Positions 30,008 through 39,692 are shown, counted from the first letter of the stretch. The stretch is DNA of 64,000 nt from Thermostichus lividus PCC 6715 (GCF_002754935.1 NZ_CP018092.1:2356001-2420000), one strand, 5' to 3'. Translations and numbers: made by a program. Notes: generated from the sequence alone by a model not told the origin.

Positions 30008-31128
30008 GGGAGAAGATAGCGGTTGCCGGGTTCCTGCTGCACCACCCCGAGAAGTTCTAGGGTCAGCAGTTCAGCCGCCACAGTGCCGGTATCGAGGGGT
30101 ACTGCCTGCACAATGTCATCAAAGGCAATGCTGCCAGTGTGCCCTTGGACGCTGAGGTGACTCAGGGTTTGCAAAATTTGCTGCTGTTGAGGCGTCAGCT
30201 GTGGCACGGCTGGGGGAGAGGGTAGCTGAAGGGGAGGCGTTTGCCCCAGTTGTTGCAGCAGTGCTTCTTCCCCCAAAATAATGTGTGCTCCCTGATTCAC
30301 TAAGCTAAGTCCCCCCTTGGAGCGATGGTTATCGAGGTGACCCGGCAGAACATAGACATCGCGGCCATACTCGGCAGCATAGCGTGCCGTAATCAGGGCA
30401 CCGGATTTGAAGGGGGCTTCAACAATAATGACCGCGCGGCACAGACCAGCAATAATGCGATTGCGGCGCGGAAACTGAGCGCGATCCGGACTAGTACCAC
30501 GGGGATACTCACTCAAGAGCGCACCGCGCTGTACCAGTTGCCAATACAGAGCTTGGTTTTCAGGTGGGTAAATCATATCCACCCCAGTGGCTAAAACGGC
30601 GATGGTGCTGCCACCACTCTCAAGGCAGCCCCAATGGGCTTCAGCATCAATGCCAGCGGCCATCCCCGAGACCACGACAAAGCCAGCTTGGCCTAGGCAG
30701 TATCCCAGCTTGCGTGCCCAGCGGCGACCGTATTCCGATGGATCTCGGGTGCCCACAATGGCGATCGCCCCCTGTGCCGACGTGAAGACACTCGCACCTA
30801 AGGTGCCACCGTAGTACAACAGGGGGGGTGGATCCGGAATTTCCGTGAGGAGGTGGGGATACCCTGTGTCACCATAGACCCAATGCTGCGGGTTTTGCCG
30901 AGCATGCTCCGCATAGGCGCGTTCAGGAGTATCGCTAGATCGCTGCTGCTCAATCACCGCCAAGAGTTTTGTGCCAATCCCCTCTACGGCTCCTAGGTCA
31001 CGCAGCGGCGCCTCCCATGCCGCTTTCAGCGTGCCAAAGTGTTGCCGTAGGCGTTGCAACAGTACCGGCCCAATGCCGGGAACCTGTGCCCAGCTATACC
31101 AGTAGGCCGCATCGGTGGGAACAGCCAC
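30004..31128 (-). CDS. dprA: DNA processing protein DprA
   Basis: 374 residues. DprA loads RecA on incoming single-stranded DNA during natural transformation, a process known in Thermosynechococcus. The N-terminal helix-hairpin-helix part (VPGIGPVLLQRL), the Rossmann-type DNA-binding core (VGTRDPSEYGRRWA, VVSGMAAGIDAEAH, AVLATGVDMIYPPEN, PRGTSPDRAQFPRRNRIIAGL) and the winged-helix C-terminus (about 310-374) are all present. The start is a GTG at 31128, 9 bases beyond the ndhJ stop. Confidence 0.94.
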   Translation of the reverse strand: MAVPTDAAYWYSWAQVPGIGPVLLQRLRQHFGTLKAAWEAPLRDLGAVEGIGTKLLAVIEQQRSSDTPERAYAEHARQNPQHWVYGDTGYPHLLTEIPDPPPLLYYGGTLGASVFTSAQGAIAIVGTRDPSEYGRRWARKLGYCLGQAGFVVVSGMAAGIDAEAHWGCLESGGSTIAVLATGVDMIYPPENQALYWQLVQRGALLSEYPRGTSPDRAQFPRRNRIIAGLCRAVIIVEAPFKSGALITARYAAEYGRDVYVLPGHLDNHRSKGGLSLVNQGAHIILGEEALLQQLGQTPPLQLPSPPAVPQLTPQQQQILQTLSHLSVQGHTGSIAFDDIVQAVPLDTGTVAAELLTLELLGVVQQEPGNRYLLP

Positions 31129-31137
31129 TGGCGATCG

Positions 31138-31649
31138 CTAGTAAGCTTCCTGAAGTTCGTAAAAGTCAGGGGTGATGTAATCCTTGCGCAAAGGCCAGCC
31201 CACCCAATCTTCAGGCATGAGTAACCGTTTCAGGTGGGGGTGCCCCTCATAGACAATGCCAAACATATCGTAGGATTCCCGCTCTTGCCAGTCCGCTGTT
31301 TTCCAAATCCAATACACTGAAGGAACCCGAGCATCATCCCGCGGCACAAATACCTTGAGGCGAACTTCTGGGGGGCGATCGGCCGCATCGCTCAGCTTAA
31401 TGAGATGGTAGGTGCTCACTAACTCTTGCCCCGGACCAGCATCGTAGGCCGCTTGGCACTGTAAATAGTTAAAGCCATCGGCGTAAAGTGCTTGACAAAC
31501 GGCTAACAGACAATCGCGCTCCACCTTCAGCAGCTCTACTCTAGAGGCATCAAGCCCTAAGTATTCTACGGTCAGGTTTTGAGACTGCAACCAGCGGCTA
31601 ATCGGGCCTGCCTCAACAATAGGGGCATCGCTATGGGGGTATCAGTCAT
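31138..31649 (-). CDS. ndhJ: NAD(P)H-quinone oxidoreductase subunit J, frameshift near the start
   Basis: It is the peripheral-arm subunit of cyanobacterial NDH-1, used in respiration and cyclic electron flow. The main frame covers 150 residues ([12 protein letters not shown] to FYELQEAY) with [15 protein letters not shown] and [10 protein letters not shown]. The N-terminal 20 residues lie in another frame, starting at the ATG at 31649. One more G in the G5 run at 31635-31639 joins them ([15 protein letters not shown]) into 170 residues. It follows ndhC after 70 bases; ndhK, which often sits between them, is absent. Confidence 0.9.
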
Positions 31650-31719
31650 GGGTTGGCTCCAACACTATTGCAGAACGGCGAGAGAGAGATACATACAAAG
31701 TCAGAGAGTTGCAGGATAG

Positions 31720-32082
31720 CTACGACCATTCCAGCGCGCGCTTACGCCATGCATAGACCAAGGCAACCACAAGCACGGCAATGAATATCAAGGCTTCGAT
31801 AAAGGCCAGCACCCCTAACTGGTGGAAGGCCACTGCCCAAGGGTACAAAAACACCGTTTCCACGTCAAAAATAACGAACACCAGCGCGAACATGTAGTAG
31901 CGAACATTGAATTGAATCCATGCGCCACCAATGGGTTCCATCCCCGATTCGTAGGTGGTGAGGCGGATCATCCGGCCTGACTTGGGTCGGACAGCGGCGG
32001 AGGCCGCAAGGGCAAGAACCGGTACTAACCCACAAATGAGCAAAAAGCCAAGGAAATACTCGTAGCCCGTGAGAACAAACAC
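31720..32082 (-). CDS. ndhC: NAD(P)H-quinone oxidoreductase subunit 3
   Basis: 120 residues from the GTG at 32082, giving the family's normal length and the usual N-terminus [13 protein letters not shown]. Three membrane spans are visible. The conserved [14 protein letters not shown] loop between spans one and two faces the quinone cavity of NDH-1. Longer in-frame extensions upstream are unlikely. It pairs with ndhJ on the same strand. Confidence 0.95.
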   Translation of the reverse strand: MFVLTGYEYFLGFLLICGLVPVLALAASAAVRPKSGRMIRLTTYESGMEPIGGAWIQFNVRYYMFALVFVIFDVETVFLYPWAVAFHQLGVLAFIEALIFIAVLVVALVYAWRKRALEWS

Positions 32083-32198
32083 AGTTGCAGCGCACCTTTC
32101 TATGTTGGAATCGCTACCATTTTGACACACTCCCCCAGCAATCGCTAGGCTAGGGATCAATAGAAAAAACTAAATCCACTAATAGCAAATTATTAGCA

Positions 32199-33182
32199 AT
32201 GTCAGAGGCTACTGTTTTATGCTTCGGTGAGGTTCTCTTTGACTGCATCGAAGGAGATGATGGGGCAAAGGAATGTTTTCTGGGGGGCGCACCCGCGAAT
32301 GTGGCCTGTGGCTTGGTCAAACTGGGGGTACCTACGGCATTTTTGGGGGCGGTTGGCAAGGATGCCTTAGGGGAGCAAGCGCGATCGCAATTGGCCGCTA
32401 TAGGGGTGGATGTTAGTAGCATGGAGACCATCCCCAGTGTGCCGACTCGACAGGTGCGGGTCAAATTGAGTGCCACGGGCGATCGCCAGTTTGTGGGCTT
32501 TGCCCCCACCAATACCTTAGCCTTTGCAGATACCCAATTTCTAGGGAGCACCATTTCCCCTAGGCAGGTCGCAGCGGCGCAGTTTCTGGTCACAGGAACC
32601 CTTGCCTTAGCCGCTGAGCCAACGGCAACCACTCTCCGGAACCTCGTGCAGCAGATGCACAGCCAAGGTAAAGCAATTTTAATCGATGCCAATTGGCGAC
32701 CTATTTTTTGGCCGGATACCGAGGCAGCGGTGGCGCAAATTCGCCCCTTTTTGGAAGCCGCCAATTTTCTCAAGCTGGCGAAGGAAGAGGCAGAACTATT
32801 TTTCTCTAGTAGTGATCCCCAAGTGGTTTATGGGCGCTTATGGGGGGATGTGGGCGATCGCGCCGTTGTCATTACCGATGGCGGTGCCCCCATTCGCTAC
32901 TGTTGGCATGGCCACCTTGACACGATTGACCCCCCATCAATGGCAGTTGTGGATACGACGGGGGCAGGGGATGGGTTTGTGGCGGGGTGGCTCTATCAAT
33001 TGCTCACAGGCACACCGGAAGACTATCGCCAACCAGACTGGCAGCACAACTGTTTACAGTTTGCAGTTGTTGTCGGTGCCTTAGTGACGACCCAAAAAGG
33101 GGCGATCGCCGCCCAGCCTACCCTTGAAGAGGTTACAGCATGGCTTCGGGATCATCCTCAAAGAAAAATAAAGATGTCGTAA
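32199..33182 (+). CDS. PfkB-family carbohydrate kinase (fructokinase-like)
   Basis: 327 residues of the ribokinase fold. The N-terminal substrate region is CFGEVLFDCIEGD with GGAPANVACGLVKLG, and the C-terminal ATP site is VVDTTGAGDGFVAGW with the catalytic Asp in GAGD. Fructokinase (fructose to fructose 6-phosphate) is the usual annotation for this sequence type in cyanobacteria and would fit sucrose turnover, but the sugar is not proven. The 3' end overlaps the convergent cysteine-rich gene by 50 bases. Confidence 0.85.
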   Translation: MSEATVLCFGEVLFDCIEGDDGAKECFLGGAPANVACGLVKLGVPTAFLGAVGKDALGEQARSQLAAIGVDVSSMETIPSVPTRQVRVKLSATGDRQFVGFAPTNTLAFADTQFLGSTISPRQVAAAQFLVTGTLALAAEPTATTLRNLVQQMHSQGKAILIDANWRPIFWPDTEAAVAQIRPFLEAANFLKLAKEEAELFFSSSDPQVVYGRLWGDVGDRAVVITDGGAPIRYCWHGHLDTIDPPSMAVVDTTGAGDGFVAGWLYQLLTGTPEDYRQPDWQHNCLQFAVVVGALVTTQKGAIAAQPTLEEVTAWLRDHPQRKIKMS

Positions 33183-33411
33183 TTGGGGGTACTGCCGTCT
33201 GCAATGAGGAGGGAAGGGAGTCTGCCCTAGTGGGAGCGACTGCTAAGGAGCACGCACGCCAAAACCCCCGCACAGGCACATTTAATTTTTCACACGTTCC
33301 CCCACGCCGCCCTTCGGAATGATAGAAGGAGCAAAAACGACAGGTAGGGGGGGAATCACTGGGGTATCCATCGCGGGGATCAACTCCGAAGCAATAAACC
33401 TCTACCTCCAT
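33133..33411 (-). CDS. small cysteine-rich hypothetical protein
   Basis: 92 residues. The first 57 residues are dense in a pattern that looks conserved in cyanobacteria: YCFGVDPRDGYP, PTCRFCSFYH, GGTCEKL and WRACSLA, with four to five cysteines that could bind a metal. The last 35 residues are less ordered and overlap the sugar kinase gene on the other strand. The ATG at 33411 is tentative and no function is known to me. Confidence 0.6.
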   Translation of the reverse strand: MEVEVYCFGVDPRDGYPSDSPPTCRFCSFYHSEGRRGGTCEKLNVPVRGFWRACSLAVAPTRADSLPSSLQTAVPPITTSLFFFEDDPEAML

Positions 33412-33567
33412 CCTACGAAATTGCCACAGGTCGATTTTTATCTGATCACAGGTTCAAACCCATCGCCATAGGCTATTTCAGCGATCCCCATTTTTAAAAA
33501 GAGCTTTTAGAATCTTTTCATACTTACGCAATGTTTCGCAACATTATAGCAATAATTTTTATCAAAA

Positions 33568-33602
33568 CAATAAAAAAGGTTATGCTCCCTTGAGCATAAC
33601 CC
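33568..33602 (-). terminator. intrinsic terminator of acsF
   Basis: A perfect 10-base stem GGTTATGCTC/GAGCATAACC with a 4-base loop, followed on the minus strand by TTTTTTATTG. It lies 37 bases after the acsF stop. Confidence 0.92.
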
Positions 33603-33638
33603 TGACCTTATCTTTTATCTTGCTAACGAGAGGATGCC

Positions 33639-34780
33639 TTAGCGAACGGGTGCGGAGGTTGGTGCCTTCACTGGCAGTAAGAACAGCTTCACCATTTGCA
33701 CCACGTTAGAGAGATAGAGGGGGAGCTTTTTCAGGAACCCACCGCCCGCACGGGCGATCTCGCTGAGCTTCGCATTGTTCTCAACACATTTCTCAAGGCG
33801 AGGGTAGAATTCGGGATGATCGACATCCAAAATAATGGGGAAGACTCGCCCAGCAGTCTCATTGGTTTTAGCAATCACCTCGCGATCATACTCCCGGGCA
33901 TCGAGGCCAATGGCTGCATAGAACTTCGCACGCTGCAGATCGTTGAGGTACATTGTGGCAAAGACCGATAGGAGGAAGAAGCGGCACCAGAGGGTGGGTG
34001 GCAGCCAGCAGATCATGAAATAGCGTGCCCATTTCTTGCCTGACAACGAGAGCGGCATTTCTTTAAGTTTTTGCCAGAAGGAACGGGGGCGATCCAGCAT
34101 CTGTGGCTGGGCACGCATAATGGCATCAAAGAAGTCTCCATGGCGGTTTTCATCTTGGCACCAATTTTCAAAGAAGCGGAAAATTGGGTAGATGCGATGC
34201 TCAGGGTGCTTCTCGAGATGGCGATAGATGGTGATATAGCGCCAGTAGCCAATTTTTTCAGAGAGGTACGTGGCGTAGAAAATGAATTCTGGCTCAAAGT
34301 AGGTATAGCTGCGACTTTGGGTGAGGAACCCCAAATCAAGGGATAAGTTAAAGTCCGACATGGCTTTATTGAGGAAGCCCGCATGGCGCGCTTCATCCCG
34401 AGACATTAGCGCAAAGCATTCTGCCAGTACTGGGTTGCGATCTTTAAGCTTGCGGCTCAGTTCTTTGTACAGCAGGAAGCCAGAAAATTCTGCGGTACAA
34501 GAGCGCTCTAGGAATTCAATAAAGAGTTGCCGCGTTTCGCCATCAATGTGATCCCACGATTGCTCAAATTCCGCATCCCGCACAAAGTGGTGGCGGTTGT
34601 AGTCGGTGCGGAATTCTTCAAGGATAGCCTGAAGTTCTGCCTCATTTTCAGTAATGCTCATTTCCGCCATCGCTTCAAAATCGGTGGTGTAGAAGCGGGG
34701 GTGAGGATGGTTTCTTGAGCGGGGGCTTTGACGCCCGGACGCAGTTCTTCAAACTCGGGCTTAGCTACGGTATTGACCAT
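33639..34780 (-). CDS. acsF: magnesium-protoporphyrin IX monomethyl ester (oxidative) cyclase, frameshift near the start
   Basis: A di-iron enzyme that forms the fifth ring of chlorophyll using oxygen. The ferritin-like core shows [10 protein letters not shown] and [11 protein letters not shown], the two ExxH metal motifs. The main frame begins at [14 protein letters not shown], but the natural N-terminus ([13 protein letters not shown]) is in another frame starting at the ATG at 34780. Adding one base to the G5 run at 34697-34701 joins them through [16 protein letters not shown], 380 residues in total. The C-terminus has a short extra tail (PTSAPVR). Confidence 0.92.
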
Positions 34781-34878
34781 AAAACGCTGTGTCTCGCTGT
34801 CGCTAACGGCACTCTATAGAGCATGGTAGCGAAAATACGACACTGCATTACGGCTCATTACAGAACCGTTACATTCTG

Positions 34879-35271
34879 CTAGGGATGAAACCAACGGTTC
34901 CATAGGTTTTGCAGGCGATCGCCCCAGGAGGCTGACCAGTCTTGAGTCGCCAGCTCCTCTAGGAGGGATTGCCCCAAGGGGGTAAGGCGATAGCGATCGG
35001 TCAACCCTTGGCCATCGACTTCACGGCGCAGTAGGCCAACTTGGATCAACCAATCCAGTTCCGCTTCGACTACTAAGGCTGGCAGCGGCGATCGCGTAAA
35101 GCCCGCTTCCACCCCCTTGTGGGCAGCAATTTCTAAAAGCGCAACACTTCCTTGCTGCATCGCACGGAAGAGTTGGGGTAAAAATGGACTACACCGCAGG
35201 GCGCGATCGCCCCGTTGGCGGACATGGACGGAATAGGGAATGGGCACAGTGTCTTTACGTTGCAGGAGCAC
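34879..35271 (-). CDS. Npun_F0494-type conserved cyanobacterial protein
   Basis: 130 residues. The segment CSPFLPQLFRAMQQGSVALLE and AELDWLIQVGLLRREVDGQG resemble a winged-helix fold. I recall this pattern from proteins named after Nostoc Npun_F0494, with no known function. It is 3 bases from the next minus-strand gene, with which it probably shares a transcript. Function remains unknown; a DNA-binding role would be only a guess from the fold impression. Confidence 0.65.
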   Translation of the reverse strand: MLLQRKDTVPIPYSVHVRQRGDRALRCSPFLPQLFRAMQQGSVALLEIAAHKGVEAGFTRSPLPALVVEAELDWLIQVGLLRREVDGQGLTDRYRLTPLGQSLLEELATQDWSASWGDRLQNLWNRWFHP

Positions 35272-35274
35272 TAC

Positions 35275-35935
35275 CTAGCCGTGGCCGGAAAACTGGGTAT
35301 CGATAAGGGTGGCGCGATCGTTGGCGGAGTTACTGACTGCCGGACTGGCAGGCGAGGGAGACTTAGCGGCTGGTGACGTTTCAGGTTGCCCCATCCGCCG
35401 ATCCGGAACGACCACACGCTCCATAATAAATTCAATGGTGCCTTTGCGTAACCAACCTCGCGCCACTAGGATATCGCCAAGGCGAGCACCCGTAGAGCGC
35501 TGATCCGCAAGCGCAACTTCAATTTGGGCTGGGGTGACTAACTCTGCTTCAACCAGATAATTCCCTAGGCGTTTTGTATAGCTATCATCCTGTGGCCGTT
35601 GAATAAACGGGCGGTTTTTTCGCTGGGGTCGCTGGCGCTGCGGGCACATCGGGTAGGCTTTCAGCCATTGCCCGATCGCCGGCCAAGGCAACCAAGCAAT
35701 CTTTGATCTTCATTAAAATCTCAGCAGCACGCCGGGGCTGATTCTGATGTGCAGCTTGCTCCAGTAGCCGTGCTTCGGCTTCAACAAGCGTCTGCCGCGA
35801 GGCAACCGCAGCGACCTGCAGAATACGTGCTTGCTGCTGAAGAGCAGCCATATCATGCTCCAGCAGTGCTTTTTTACATTGCTTGAGGACAAGAGATCCC
35901 TGTTTGAGCAGGACTTTTTCGGCGGCAGTGGTCAT
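35275..35935 (-). CDS. hypothetical protein with a PilB/GspE N-domain-like C-terminus, frameshifted
   Basis: Two frames on the same strand overlap by about 107 bases, which is unnatural for two genes. Removing one base of the T6 run at 35615-35620 (A6 on the coding strand) joins them at ATPAKNRPFIQRPQDD into 219 residues. The N-terminal half is a helical, Ala-rich domain (LLKQGSLVLKQCKKALLEHD). The C-terminal half has LGNYLVEAELVTPAQIEVALADQ and LGDILVARGWL, reminiscent of the N-terminal domain of type II/IV secretion ATPases. Function unknown. Confidence 0.65.
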
Positions 35936-36216
35936 AGTCAAGAACAGTGAGCGTTTGCTATTGGGGGGTTATATCTATTTTTTTTTAGTCAGTTGTTTAG
36001 TCGGTCAATGCTCGCTGTAGCCTACAATGCTATCAGTTTTCAAAGGCTACCGACAACTCAACACGTTATGCTTATCCTTGTGCTTTTACTATAATCTTTT
36101 TTGCGGTGGCGATCGCGAGAAGTACAAATGGTTTCACAATTATTGTTAAAAACACCCCGATGGGCTAGAAAGGGTGGCACACTGGCTACAAGCGCTCTCG
36201 AATTGGGATGAGGACC

Positions 36217-36627
36217 ATGAACAGTTGTGTACTCTTTGCCGAGGTCATTGAGGCTCCGGAACTGCGTTATACCCAAGACAACCAGATGGCGGTGGCAACC
36301 ATGGTGGTGCAGTTTCAGGGCATTCGTAGTGAGGAGCCACCGATGAGTTTGCGGGCAGTGGGCTGGGGTGGCCTTGGCCAAAAAATGCACGCTGAGTGCC
36401 ATGTGGGCGATCGCCTGATCCTTGAGGGTCGCCTCAAGATGGATACCATTGACCGTGCCGAAGGCTTTAAGGAAAAGCGAGCGGAATTGGTTGTCAGCCG
36501 ATTTTATGCGGTGGAGGGCAATGTGGTTGATCATGTGGCTCACCCCAGTAGTGTTCAGAGTGCCCCTAAGGTGCCCGTCGCACCACCGCCGCCAGAGGAT
36601 TTGAATCTCGACGAAGTGCCGTTCTAG
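36217..36627 (+). CDS. ssb: single-stranded DNA-binding protein
   Basis: 136 residues with an OB-fold (NSCVLFAEVIEAPELRYT, then the RLILEGRLKMD strand) and the acidic tip DLNLDEVPF that binds partner proteins such as RecO, RecG and exonuclease I. The start ATG at 36217 is preferred because GAGG lies just ahead, overlapping a weaker upstream ATG at 36208. The stop is shared with the convergent mannosidase gene (CTAG). Confidence 0.88.
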   Translation: MNSCVLFAEVIEAPELRYTQDNQMAVATMVVQFQGIRSEEPPMSLRAVGWGGLGQKMHAECHVGDRLILEGRLKMDTIDRAEGFKEKRAELVVSRFYAVEGNVVDHVAHPSSVQSAPKVPVAPPPPEDLNLDEVPF

Positions 36628-39600
36628 CCCTTAGCTGCCATCCCCAAGCGTAACGTTAGAAATTGCCATGGCTTTAAGCGGGTTGGCCACGGCAGGGACT
36701 GCGGGGGAGCTTCTAAGAAGTTGTGCTGCTCTGTGGGGTACCACGGCAGCAGGCTAGGCTGAAGGGTGAAGGTGCCCCCGTCGCCGTAGGCATCGGCCAC
36801 TCTCAGGATCCAGCCCCTAGCGTCTTCGGCCTGCTTCAGCGCCATCAGGTGGAGGTTTGGGTCAGACCATGCCAGCAGTGAGCCATGACTGGGTAGGGAA
36901 CCTGAGGTTGATAGGGGGGCGATCGCCGCCGTGAGGGGGTGGTTAAAGGCTGCTGCTTGATCGGGCACCCGTGCCTTCTGCCACGATTGACTGTGGGGAA
37001 ATAGGCCATAACTGAAGTGGTGTTCACCGCGATCGCTGTGGGGATCCGGCCACGTGGGCGATCGCAACAGCGTTAATTGCAGTTGTTGGGGCTGGGCATC
37101 CACCCCATGCTTGCAATCGCTCAAGAGGCTCAGGCCATACTCTGGCGTGCTTAAATCTACCCACGTGAGAAAGGGCACCTCCCACTTCGCTTGGGCATGG
37201 GGGTCTAGATCACGATTGGGAAGCGTGGGGCGCTCTGTGATACCGCCGGGGGTTTCACAGGTGATAGTTGGTGCACTGATGGCCAAGGGAAACGCGGCTT
37301 TTAGCAGAATATGCGCTTCGTGCCAGTCAAGGGACGTGTCAATACGCAGCCATGGAGTCTGGTACTGCAGGACATACTCTTGCTGAATCCGTGAAGACTG
37401 GAATCGCCACGTCACCCGCAGCCGTTGCTCCAGTTGATGCCAGCAAACCCATTCAATGGACTCTAAGGTTGCCCCTGTCAGTGGGTGCTGGGCGTAGTTT
37501 GGGTCAATATTCCACGCATCCCAGTACTGGCCTTGATCGCGGAAAAATCTCAGTTGATTGCCCGGCCCTCCCAAGCAGGGGCGGTGGTTGAGTTTATCGT
37601 AGAGGTTGGTAATTTCCCCTGTCGTGGGGTCAATCTCTACGTGGAGATAGTCATTTTCAAGGACATAGCCGAGGGGCGGGGTTGGCAGCCCATCCGGTTG
37701 GGAGCGCGGACACACCCACAGCAGGTGATAGCCTACACTGGGGATGTCTTGCGCCCAAAAGCTCAGGCACTGTTGGGGGAGGTTGAGTTGCGCTGGTAAA
37801 TCGTAATCACCGCGCGGGCAATAGACGCGCCACGAGGGAACCGCTGTGGGCAGATCCGCCAAATTAAGGTGAATGACCCCAGCGCGATCGCCATTCAAGC
37901 CATTAAAGATCACTACTGGAATAGCACCCGTTTCTGGGGGAGATCCATCGGCGATCGCGGTGAGAATGGCTGCTTGAGCTTGGCTGAGCAGGTTTTGGGT
38001 GCTATCAATGAGGGTTTGCCAAGTGGGGTTAACCTCGGCATAGACCTCAGGGATAGAGGAACCCGGCAGAATATCGTGAAACTGGTTAAACAGCAATTGT
38101 TGCCAGAGAGCTTTGAGGGTGGTTTGGGGATAGGGGGTAGCGGTGGCGATCGCCGCTAGGGTTGACCATAGCTCTGCCTGTTGCAACTGCCGCTGGGCGC
38201 GATCGTGAGCCGCTTTTTGATCGCCGTGGCTGGTGTAGCAACCGCGATGGAATTCTAGATACAGTTCATCACACCAGATGGCCTGAGGAGGGGTTTCAGC
38301 CATCAACTGATCGAGGTAGGAGCGCACCGGTGTCCACTGCCACTGCGGCCCAATCCCTCCTAAGCGCTGCCAACGCCGCACGATCTCAGCCATGTCAGCG
38401 GTGGGGCCACCCCCGTGGTCCCCAACCCCCGGCAGCCATAAACTGCGCCGCGAGCCAGTTTGCTGAAACCACTCCTGAGCATAGGCCGCCATCTTCACCG
38501 GATCAACCCCTTCGCCGATGGGGGCAGACATCAAACTGGGCAGGCGTGCTCCCGCTGCATCCTGCCACTGAAACCAACCGTAGGGAAAGCGAGTGGTGTC
38601 GTTCCAGCGGAGTTTTTGGGTGACAAAGTAGCGAATCCCCGCCTCGGTTAGGAAGCTAGGTAACCGCGCCGGAAAGCCGAAGGTATCCGGTAGCCAAGCA
38701 ATGGGGCTGACCTCCCCAAACGCCTGTTGTAGGTAGTGTTGACCGTAAAGAAGTTGGCGGACAATGGACTCACCACTAATGAGGTTTAACTCCGGCTCTA
38801 CCCACAGTCCAGCCGCAACATCCCACCAGCCCTGCGCGACAGCAGTTTGAATCGCCCTAAACAAAGCGGGGGCATGGTGTTCCAGATGGGCATATAACGC
38901 CGGGGTGGAATGGGTAAAGGTCAATTCTGGGTAATTTTTTTTCAGGGCTAGCACTGAGGCAAAGGTGGCCTGCGCCACAGACCACGTTTCAGAAATCGGC
39001 CACAGCCAAGCAAGGTCGAGGTGGGCATGGCCGCACAGATGCATCTGAAATTGGCGCAGTGGTTCGGCGCAGTCCTGTAGGCGATCGTGGAGGTGATGGA
39101 GGAGGGGATCTAAGCGATCGCCCCCTGTTTCCAAGAGCTTAGAGAGCAACGGTGCGAGGGCGTTGGCCTCTACGTGTTCTGCAAACGTTTCTAGAATCTC
39201 TAGCTCAGCGGCCACAAACCCAGGGTCAACCCCCTCAGGTGATTCCCATAGGAGTTGCGAGCGCACCAACGCCCCCTCATCGTGGTGGGGACTGACCAAT
39301 TCCACGACAACATCCCACGTCTGGCCGGGGGTCACGGCCACGTCAAGGCACAACCGCACGGAATGGTCAAATAAATCACCATGGTGTACCGCCTGGCCAT
39401 TCACATAGACTGTGGCTCGATCTGCCCACCAAGTGAGCGCCAGCCGCAGCGTTAACCCCGCAACAGCGTAGCCCTGAACTGCCGTAGGAACCGTAATCCG
39501 CTGTCCTAACCACAGCGGGTGTCCCCCTTTGTCCCAAGCTAAATGTCCCTTGGCATTGCAAGGGTAGGGCAGACCCTCTGCGGGTAAGGGGTGGGCGTGG

Positions 39601-39692
39601 GGCGCAACGGCACACCACTGCCGCTGTAGATCAATGGTGGCCAGCTGGCATAGAAATTGACGGCTTTTTTTGAGCAATTCTGATAAAATCAT
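36624..39692 (-). CDS. alpha-mannosidase (glycoside hydrolase family 38)
   Basis: 1022 residues. The N-terminal part (about 1-215) is a beta-sandwich-like domain typical of the long bacterial forms. The catalytic domain begins with CGHAHLDLAWLWP (metal-binding HxHxD, about residue 221) and includes the nucleophile Asp in WLPDTFGFPARLP. The C-terminal half holds the beta-rich domains of the family. It should remove alpha-linked mannose from glycans or glycosylglycerate-type compounds; the natural substrate is unclear. No signal peptide is visible, so it is cytoplasmic. Confidence 0.9.
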   Translation of the reverse strand: MILSELLKKSRQFLCQLATIDLQRQWCAVAPHAHPLPAEGLPYPCNAKGHLAWDKGGHPLWLGQRITVPTAVQGYAVAGLTLRLALTWWADRATVYVNGQAVHHGDLFDHSVRLCLDVAVTPGQTWDVVVELVSPHHDEGALVRSQLLWESPEGVDPGFVAAELEILETFAEHVEANALAPLLSKLLETGGDRLDPLLHHLHDRLQDCAEPLRQFQMHLCGHAHLDLAWLWPISETWSVAQATFASVLALKKNYPELTFTHSTPALYAHLEHHAPALFRAIQTAVAQGWWDVAAGLWVEPELNLISGESIVRQLLYGQHYLQQAFGEVSPIAWLPDTFGFPARLPSFLTEAGIRYFVTQKLRWNDTTRFPYGWFQWQDAAGARLPSLMSAPIGEGVDPVKMAAYAQEWFQQTGSRRSLWLPGVGDHGGGPTADMAEIVRRWQRLGGIGPQWQWTPVRSYLDQLMAETPPQAIWCDELYLEFHRGCYTSHGDQKAAHDRAQRQLQQAELWSTLAAIATATPYPQTTLKALWQQLLFNQFHDILPGSSIPEVYAEVNPTWQTLIDSTQNLLSQAQAAILTAIADGSPPETGAIPVVIFNGLNGDRAGVIHLNLADLPTAVPSWRVYCPRGDYDLPAQLNLPQQCLSFWAQDIPSVGYHLLWVCPRSQPDGLPTPPLGYVLENDYLHVEIDPTTGEITNLYDKLNHRPCLGGPGNQLRFFRDQGQYWDAWNIDPNYAQHPLTGATLESIEWVCWHQLEQRLRVTWRFQSSRIQQEYVLQYQTPWLRIDTSLDWHEAHILLKAAFPLAISAPTITCETPGGITERPTLPNRDLDPHAQAKWEVPFLTWVDLSTPEYGLSLLSDCKHGVDAQPQQLQLTLLRSPTWPDPHSDRGEHHFSYGLFPHSQSWQKARVPDQAAAFNHPLTAAIAPLSTSGSLPSHGSLLAWSDPNLHLMALKQAEDARGWILRVADAYGDGGTFTLQPSLLPWYPTEQHNFLEAPPQSLPWPTRLKPWQFLTLRLGMAAKG

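Noticed and set aside
33440-33480. AGGTTCAAACCC looking like a tRNA T arm
   Set aside because: No acceptor, D or anticodon stems can be paired around it on either strand.
36058-36543. Minus-strand frame of 161 codons over ssb
   Set aside because: It is antisense to a clear SSB gene, and its sequence has no domain or start signal.
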